A stretch of 64,000 nt of DNA from Hofstenia miamia. Lineage: Eukaryota > Xenacoelomorpha > Acoela. Position 1 is the stretch's first letter. Each line of letters starts with the position of its first letter. Below are positions 57,215 to 64,000 of this stretch, in pieces. Made by a program: the position numbers and the translations under genes. The notes below the pieces were generated by a model, which did no database searches, was not told where the DNA came from, and worked only from the letters and a program-made list of their open reading frames with translations. The stretch is taken from contig SCFE01000107.1 of NCBI GenBank assembly GCA_004352715.1, positions 878,452 to 942,451 of the forward strand, written 5' to 3'.

Positions 57215-58414
57215 ATCGATTGTTTCGTTGCATCAAATGTAAATTTACAATGTGCTAATTTGAAATCTTAAAGAGAATCATGTCAAAAATGAATTCCAAG
57301 GTATCTGCAATAAATACAATAATAATCCAACATTATTACTTAGCTTATGTACATATGTACTATAAATGAAACAATGAAAAGAGATTACTTAATAATTAGC
57401 AGCAAATGAAACAAATAGTTAGGGTCAGTAGGGCCAGCCAACTAGATAAAAGTTATATGACATTATTACAAACATAATTGTTAGATGTATGTATACCAAT
57501 AGTGCAACTAGTTATGCGTCAGGTGCAGGCTAAATTAGTACAGACCAATCAGACTAATTTAATCAAAACATACTAAACAGACTATTTTTTTATTACAGGA
57601 TAATCTATCTAATATCAGGATCATTAAAAGTAATGAATAGGGAAGGGTATATAAACTGGTACTAACTACATTGAACATCATTTTAGATACACCGTGAGGC
57701 TATGGCAAAGGAACTCCTTAAGCTTGAAGTGGTTGTGCATGTATATGCGATCGATAATAGTGAGTTGTTTTGTCATGTTGGGCTCATGTTATATTTTAGA
57801 TACATCTCTTTAAAAAAAATCTTTGTTTAGTCGATAGATCATTTAGTTGACAAACTTTTATTGTTCAAATAATTTCATTTCGTGAAATATTAAGCATGAA
57901 TATTAGTTCTACTGACTAGCTCAGTGTGCATTATATTTTTTAACATATTTGTTAAAACAGTAATATATATATATTGATTTTATGAGATCTTATTAAATAT
58001 ATTTTTTGTTGATCCAATATTGAAAATAACTTTTCTGTCTAAGAATGCTTGAATTTTACTGATTAAGATTGGCCTTCTTTACTAGAACAAAAATTCTAGT
58101 AATAAAACAATACAATAAAAATATAGTTTTCAAGCTTTGAAATCACTAAATTCCGAGATAATAAAAAAATCCTAGCTAAAAAAAATCTAATAATTTTCGA
58201 AAATCCCGAGAATGAGTATTTCAGGATTACGCAACCCAATCCATCACTTGTATTCAGCATTATATCTCTACTTGCTGTTTTGGTGCGGTCTTTGAGGAAG
58301 CATTGTGTGATTAAACAGGCTAGTTCAGCCATTATGTTTTTCATAATATATTTTACATGTAGCTCAAGCTTAGGAACACAGTAAACATAAAATCAGACTA
58401 ATCTGGCACAACAT
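57215..58414. other. Stretch without recognised features
   Basis: AT-rich and gene-free as far as I can see; it includes a short TA run near 57962. Confidence 0.5.
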
Positions 58415-59045
58415 GACAATCCGGTATCCCGAATCGGTAAAATCGGCAATTGCACAACCGGATCTGGACATCCGGTATCCGGTAAAATATAACTTTTTTA
58501 TCGGATTTTACCAGATATCAAATTCTGAGACTTGACTTAAAAATGAAATTTTTCCATGATATGGAAGTTGTTATCCAACAAAACAAGTTTTTCTTTCATA
58601 TATCAAGACATAGACTATTTAAAATGAATTTATTTTAATTCGCAAGAGGTCGAAAATAATTGAGAAATGAGTTTGCTCTTCATTAATAAATAGGAAGTTA
58701 TGAAGTCATAAAAGTTAATTTTTTGTTGGTCTGCTTGAAAATAGATGTTTTCAGACCTGGGGTGCAGTTAAATAGGAAGTTATGAAGTCATAAAAAGTCA
58801 TATTTCGGTTTTTTGAAAAATACAGTAGTATTTGTGGCTGAATGTAATAAAAGTCATATTTTAGAATAGTTTCATTAAATTAAGAAAATAACTTAAAAAT
58901 AAACGCTGAATTGTGATTGCATTAAATCATTTGAACTAAAATATATACATTCATTTAATTTCAATTATTGTACTTCCTGGCCTAACCCCCAAGAAGTTTA
59001 ATTGCTAGCTAGTTGTTGTCTTGACCCAATGGCTAATGTATTTCT
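58415..59045. mobile_element. Third copy of the ATCCGGTATCCGG MITE family
   Basis: The left part is dense in tatccgg and accggat words; the part from about 58690 matches the inner sequence of the copy at 29218-30553 in inverted orientation (ACCTGGGGTGCAGTTAAATA and the following 300 nt). A 25-nt piece around 58680-58720 recurs at about 58765-58795. The right terminus is lost. Confidence 0.7.
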
Positions 59046-59067
59046 AGGAGTGGCCATGTATGCTGAC

Positions 59068-59419
59068 CAGACTTGTCAAAAACCGTAATTGTTAACCTCG
59101 GCTTGGCTCGTTTAAATTTTGAGAAAATCTTTCAATGAGGTTCGTTTCAGCTCGGTATTTTTCTTAAAAATATTGTGCTCTCAGAATGTTTTCAATTGCT
59201 CTTCCTATTATTTAATAAACATTTCTAAAATACAATTATAAGTAAGGAATATTGAATGAAAAAATAAGAATAATCTGCATAATCAAATTAAAAAGCAGCA
59301 CTATAAATTTGGTTTGCTTAAAAACGGCTCGTTTTGTTCTCGTTGTATATCCAATACTCTGCTCAAGCTCGGCTCGGCTCGGCTCTTCTCGTTAGAAGTT
59401 CGGTTCGTTGACAAGTCTG
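59068..59419. mobile_element. hAT-like MITE, GGCTCG family
   Basis: The ends cagacttgtcaa and gttgacaagtctg are perfect 12-nt inverted repeats. Repeated ggctcg words (four in a row near 59368) and tcgtt words fill the arms. The truncated sister is at 16457-16685. No clear target duplication. Confidence 0.78.
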
Positions 59420-60600
59420 AAAAAATATTAAAGGAACTATATACATTTTTATTTCATGGATTTTGCAAGGCACCAGGGCCGGCCTTAACCTGCACAGGTC
59501 CGGGGCAAAATACGACATATGAGTGAAATAATAAAGCAATTACTATCGCGATTTTTTAAACTAAAAAAATTGAAATTTTGACCCGAAAGTTTTGACTTTT
59601 TCTACTTAAATGGAATTTTTTACCTTAAAGATTGACCTAGAGATTTTTTAGCTTTTGTAAAATTCGTGTATTCTATACTAAACATAATCAACAAGTTAGT
59701 AAGAAGCACCAATATTGAACACTACATTATCTTTAGAGTTTTTATTGTCTTAAGCATGCTTTTTAATATTCAGAAGAACCTTTTTATGGGGAGCCCTTAC
59801 TATTTTCAGCAATACCGATACATATTCCGAAAGAATTAATGCACTGATTGCAGTGATTATCATTAAGACATGAATATATAGTTTTAAATTTTCGATGTAG
59901 CATCCAAAATTGAGGTTGATCAAGACCTACTATAATTGCAGTAGGTCTTGGGTTGACTCAGACTCAAATCACTAACTTTTGCATTATTGCCTCATTGATA
60001 ACAGTTCTTGCTCTTTCAACATTGATACCCTTAGTAGAGTGATTTTTATAAACATTTGTAAAACATTGAAACATGAATTATATGCTTGCTCTAACTTATC
60101 TCTATTTTAATAGTTAAAAATTGTACAGTGATGTTTTCCCATGTTCTTGTAACCAAGAAATTTATATTTTTAGAACTAATTAATATAGAAAATAGCTAGT
60201 ATTACCTTACACTGGGATTGAATCCCATTGAAGAACAATCTTTTGATGAAATTTATGAACAAAAATCAGTACAGAAAAAAGAACAGAGCCTTCAAGAAAG
60301 CAACAAAAATTGCTGATTTAAAGGTAGAGATACAAAGTAAAAAGCTAAAACCACTTACATTATTTGCAGGCAGCAACGATCTAGTATAGGTGAATTTGTG
60401 GAAAAAATATCAGGTACTATGACGTCACCAAATGAGTAGAAATTATCACAATGGTGAGAGCCAGCATCAATGATCCACATAGCATGACTGAAAAATTCAT
60501 TTACAAAAATATTACATTTTCTATAAGGATACCTCCTGTAGCATCATCCACATAAATCCAAAATAAGCTGCAAAACGTTGAGCAGAAGGGATTAAGATCA
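59420..60600. other. Stretch without recognised features
   Basis: AT-rich sequence, with CpG frequency falling to almost zero from about 59950 on. No gene seen. Confidence 0.5.
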
Positions 60601-61779
60601 AAGAAGAGATGATTAAAAATATTGTAATCAAATCAATTAGAATTATTTAAGATTTATTTGTATTATGCAACTAAGAAACAATATGTGTCAAAAAAGAGAT
60701 ATTTGTATCTGTTGATAAAAATACTTTCTGACTGAATGACACTTTCATTATTTTCAGCTGCCATCTTGGCAGAAGTTTAAATTTGAATTGACAGGTACTT
60801 CTTTTGGATTTGCTATAAATGCACCTAGGTTAGGTGTAGGGGTTTTCTCTCAATTAGCTGACTAGCATTTCATTACTACATGTATTAAAATAATTAATTG
60901 TCAGCAAACAGTTGGATGACCAAAACCTAGGAAATATATTAATACTATTTTAGATCCAAATTGATGACCCATAAATGACTGATAAAGTGACTGTACAAGT
61001 AGTAAATTATAAATGTAAGTTAGGAAGTTGTTCAAACAAGATATATTTAAATAAGCCAATATATTTTTGGTAATGGCTACATGTAATATTTAATGAACAA
61101 CTAGTAACAAGTCAGGTTGCAAATTGATATAACACTTTCACACAATAGAGCTTAAGTTGAATTGTGTCGTGTCTTGAGTAAGCACTGAGCTAATGTAGGG
61201 CACACATAAACTGTATTGATTGAGCTAAGAAGTGGCACTCAACCAATGGATGGAATGGTGAAACTGGATGTGGAGATCTGCTTCAGGCAGATGCCTGTTA
61301 AAAGATCACAACAGAGACTACCACATGGCTTCATCACCTAAATAGTGAATGGTCAATTCCAGTAACATAAGTTATTGGAAGCAACAAGTCAAGCAGTATG
61401 TAATAAGTAAATCCTTGCCTGCAAGAACACAACTAACATTATACAGTAACAGTAGATAAACAGTGATAATGCCTGGTAGAGGATATTACATGGTGACCTC
61501 CATAGTGATCTCAACTGTTTTACTTGCTTGTATAATTCAATTCCAAAATGAATTACTGCATTTGTTCAGCATCAGAATGTGAACCAGATTCCTCTTACTC
61601 AGAAGTATAATAGTAGTTTCAGCCTTGGCATAAGCCATGTAAATTCAATGCTAGTAATATCACTACTCACACTTGTGTGCAATTCCCAAGCTCTAATTTT
61701 GATGGTTAATGTATACTTTAACTTCATGTTAATGCAGTGTAATGTTTATTATTTTCTGATATACTTGTGATGCTAGAAC

Positions 61780-61783
<4 letters not shown>

Positions 61784-61811
<28 letters not shown>
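61784..61811. repeat. (TA)n microsatellite
   Basis: TA run preceding gtgtgtg inside the second CpG-poor block. Confidence 0.93.
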
Positions 61812-61929
61812 TGTGTGTGCACCACAGCATGATTTACTGATGTCACAGTATTATAATCAATTGAAATCCAATAATAACAGGGTGAACATGCACCTTAAGC
61901 CATGCAGGCTGGATAACAGCAATGTGTAT

Positions 61930-62743
61930 TAGTGGACTTGGTATGCAATAGTGATTTCTGATTTAATAGCTCCCTTCATTGTAATTTTGGGGATGGGTGT
62001 GATGTCCAACTTGGTGATTCCTATGGAAATAGGGTAATTCACTTGTGCATGAACTATGTGATCCCATAAGGAGTCTTAGTGGTAGATATCATGGAAGTGT
62101 TCAATGTTAGCATCTGAAATTACTAATTTAGTTGAGGTGCATTCTATGTCTATAGCAAGTTGAGAATGAGGCTTGAGTAATAGTGCCAGTTCTGATTTCA
62201 ACAGTGGTAAAGCAAATTTTCATATAAGTGATGCTGTCTGTTTCCTTACATGTGAGGAATTGGTGATTTACAATTGTAGCATCAGTAGGGGTAGCTATAG
62301 TGACTTGTATCAGGTAAGTGTCCTCCTTGGTACATATCCATTCTGGTTTGGATGGTGTAATTATGGCACCTAGCTTTTCAGCATTGCTTTCTTGAATTGT
62401 TTGTAGATGTTGTGGCATTAGTGATAGTTGAGTAGACATAAAAGTTTCCTCATTAATTTGCAATTGTTGTTGTGACTGGAGGGACTGTTTGAGAATCTCA
62501 ATTGGGATGTGATTTTTTCCATCTTTTTATATTATCATGTAGTTTGTTGTACAAACACTTGGGATAATTATGATTGTAGTAATTGAATAGTAGCTCCTTC
62601 TTGATAACTAGTGGGCATTTTAGTGCTCTGTTGATGTAATCAAGCATTGAGTGCTGTTGGTGACAAAGGAGATGCAAGGTAGAAAGTAGAGCATTGGTAT
62701 TGACATTAGAGTAGAGTTTTGAGTCACAGGTTGCTCCCCACAT
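61930..62743 (-). pseudogene. Decayed continuation of the unassigned minus-strand gene
   Basis: Downstream of the 363-codon ORF the minus strand keeps coding-like text in changing frames: ORF 62743-62498 (81 codons), a change in an A-run near 62512, ORF 62463-62128 (111 codons), and a third piece to about 61935 (SLWDHIVHAQVNYPISIGI, KLDITPIPKITMKGA). In total about 270 residues follow the stop at 62881. The family is not recognised. Confidence 0.5.
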
Positions 62744-62880
62744 ATACTTTTTGCATGTATCTGTGAGTATGTGGATGTCTCTTGTGGCAATAGCAAGCTA
62801 ATTGCTAATGATTGTTATTGGTAAGGCACCTAGTAAATTTTCTTTGCTGATGATTCATGAGTAATATTTCTTGAACATGT

Positions 62881-63972
62881 TTATTGCCTTGTGCTTTTAC
62901 CAGATGGAGACATAGGTAATTTAGTTCTGTATGAAAGCCAATTCTTCAATTTCAGGGAGATAGGAATGACTGACAATTTGTGGAATTTACTTTTTCTTAG
63001 TTTCTCATGAGTTTTGTGTGAAATAGGAAATTGTATTGTTGAATCTTCAGTTAGATAGCTAGGTATGAGCCATAGAGCTGAAATTGTATTGACATTCTGA
63101 GCATGTGGTTCTTCAAAGAGAGCTGTTCTAAAGTCAGTATGATCTTGTAGGTTTATGCTCTGTTGAGCATTAGTTAGGATGTGTTCAGCTGAATGACGTA
63201 GGAGCCAGATGGAGATAAAATATTGATAGTGGGCAATATTGTCTGTGGACCTGTCAGCTTTAATGTCTGACCAAATATTTTTAATCTCACTGAGCATGTT
63301 GATTGACTGTGAAAAGGCAAAGCTAACATGAATATCTGTAATAGTTGGTGGTGCAGGTTTGCCAGCCAGTATTTCATGAGATTGTGATTGTAATAGGACT
63401 TTAATAGCTAAACATTTGTCAACCATGAGGTGATGTAGTGGGCAGATTTGATGTAGGAATAAATTGATATGTATGAGTGTGGCAGTTGATGTTGTATTAT
63501 TATTGAGGCCCAAAATCTCAAAGTTGTTTGCGTGAAGGATAAACAGATTGTCCATGCTTATTTCGAGTTCATAGATTTCAGCTCCTAATAAATGAGATTG
63601 TGTTATGTCTGATATAATCACAATGAGCTTTATCCTGTTGGCTTTGGCAAGTTTAAAGGCAAGAGATAATTTTTCAATGAGTTTGCTATTTGAGAGTTCT
63701 TCTGTTTTCAAAAAGTATATAATGAGAATGTTTTTGAGAGATAAATTAATTTCTGGTTGCATGAACTGAGCATCTTTGTAAGTAAGCAAGCAGTTGAGGT
63801 TTGTTAAGCAATATTCTGCATTGAAGCTAATATGGACAGTGCTTCTAAAATAAGGGTGGTTCATTGAATAACACATATCATGAGTATAATATATCAGTGT
63901 GTTCACTGCAGGGCGCATTTCAGTGTCAATGAGATAGGGGAACATGGAACAAGTAAATTTATGATTAGCCAT
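62881..63972 (-). CDS. Unassigned 363-codon ORF, open to the right edge
   Basis: This is the largest ORF of the right end. The first ATG in the window is at 63972, but the frame is open to 64000, so the true start may lie outside. The product is rich in Ile, Leu, Asn, Ser, His and Thr, with one region of alternating hydrophobic strands (LIVIISDITQSHLLGAEIYE) and no transmembrane signal, zinc finger, RT, transposase or protease motif that I know. It stops at TAA near 62883, and related-looking coding text continues beyond. It lies in DNA with almost no CpG, so Arg is coded by AGA/AGG. It may be a transposon or host retrogene product; no function is proposed. Confidence 0.55.
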   Translation of the reverse strand: MANHKFTCSMFPYLIDTEMRPAVNTLIYYTHDMCYSMNHPYFRSTVHISFNAEYCLTNLNCLLTYKDAQFMQPEINLSLKNILIIYFLKTEELSNSKLIEKLSLAFKLAKANRIKLIVIISDITQSHLLGAEIYELEISMDNLFILHANNFEILGLNNNTTSTATLIHINLFLHQICPLHHLMVDKCLAIKVLLQSQSHEILAGKPAPPTITDIHVSFAFSQSINMLSEIKNIWSDIKADRSTDNIAHYQYFISIWLLRHSAEHILTNAQQSINLQDHTDFRTALFEEPHAQNVNTISALWLIPSYLTEDSTIQFPISHKTHEKLRKSKFHKLSVIPISLKLKNWLSYRTKLPMSPSGKSTRQ

Positions 63973-64000
63973 ATCCAGTTGTTTGTTGATAATGAGTTTT

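Larger units (their letters stand above)
60620..64000. other. Second CpG-depleted block
   Basis: Between 60620 and 63190 I find a single CpG (61168); between 63190 and 64000 four (about 63197, 63530, 63561 and 63913). GC content is higher than in most of the window, so the shortage is not an AT effect. The block runs off the right edge and carries the unassigned minus-strand ORF. Confidence 0.8.

Noticed and set aside
62881-63972. Endogenous viral element as the identity of the unassigned ORF
   Set aside because: No viral motif could be pointed to; composition alone is not evidence.
1-64000. tRNA, rRNA, CRISPR array or operon-like gene order
   Set aside because: None found on visual reading; the window is eukaryotic. 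Small RNA genes without strong motifs could be missed by eye.

Overview
The window is AT-rich invertebrate nuclear DNA. Genes are split by introns with GT-AG borders, (TA)n microsatellites are frequent (two are broken by runs of N), and at least seven transposon classes are present. There is no bacterial-type gene density, CRISPR array or operon. An LDLa-bearing rhodopsin-type receptor, abundant Tc1 and hAT elements and mosaic CpG depletion would fit a tunicate, a cnidarian or another soft-bodied invertebrate; the sequence alone does not decide.

Host genes. The main host gene is on the + strand at 2857-14434. Eight exons join in phase into a 712-residue G-protein-coupled receptor: signal peptide, four LDL-receptor class A (LDLa) modules, seven membrane helices, an ERY motif after TM3, Ser-Cys-Pro in TM6 and an NPxxF motif in TM7. 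A second, diverged copy lies at about 31004-53900 in the same orientation, with the same intron phases and almost the same exon lengths. It has lost its 5' exons, carries a 16-nt deletion (frameshift) before TM1 and has a GT-to-AT change at one splice donor, so it is most likely a pseudogene. Its introns are full of transposons.

Mobile DNA. 13003-14019 and 41682-43190 are Tc1/mariner elements, one in an intron of each paralogue. 15495-22690 is a nested stack: a Gypsy fragment cut by a hAT-type MITE, an LTR/DIRS-type reverse transcriptase relic, an endonuclease relic of a non-LTR element, and an element with about 400-bp terminal inverted repeats enclosing an endonuclease plus reverse transcriptase. 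34800-41110 holds a piggyBac relic (split by a hAT MITE with an 8-bp target duplication), a zinc-finger hAT transposase and a second hAT transposase. Further transposase scraps lie at 46.1, 54.6 and 56.1 kb. Many short GC-rich MITE-like families, each built from its own repeated word, are scattered over the region.

Unexplained parts. Two blocks (about 22690-27205 and about 60620-64000) are almost devoid of CpG although their neighbours are not. The second carries a 363-codon minus-strand ORF, open to the right edge and followed by decayed coding-like sequence, that I cannot assign to any family. A sequence with two single-N joins at 51965 and 52138 looks like an assembly duplication.
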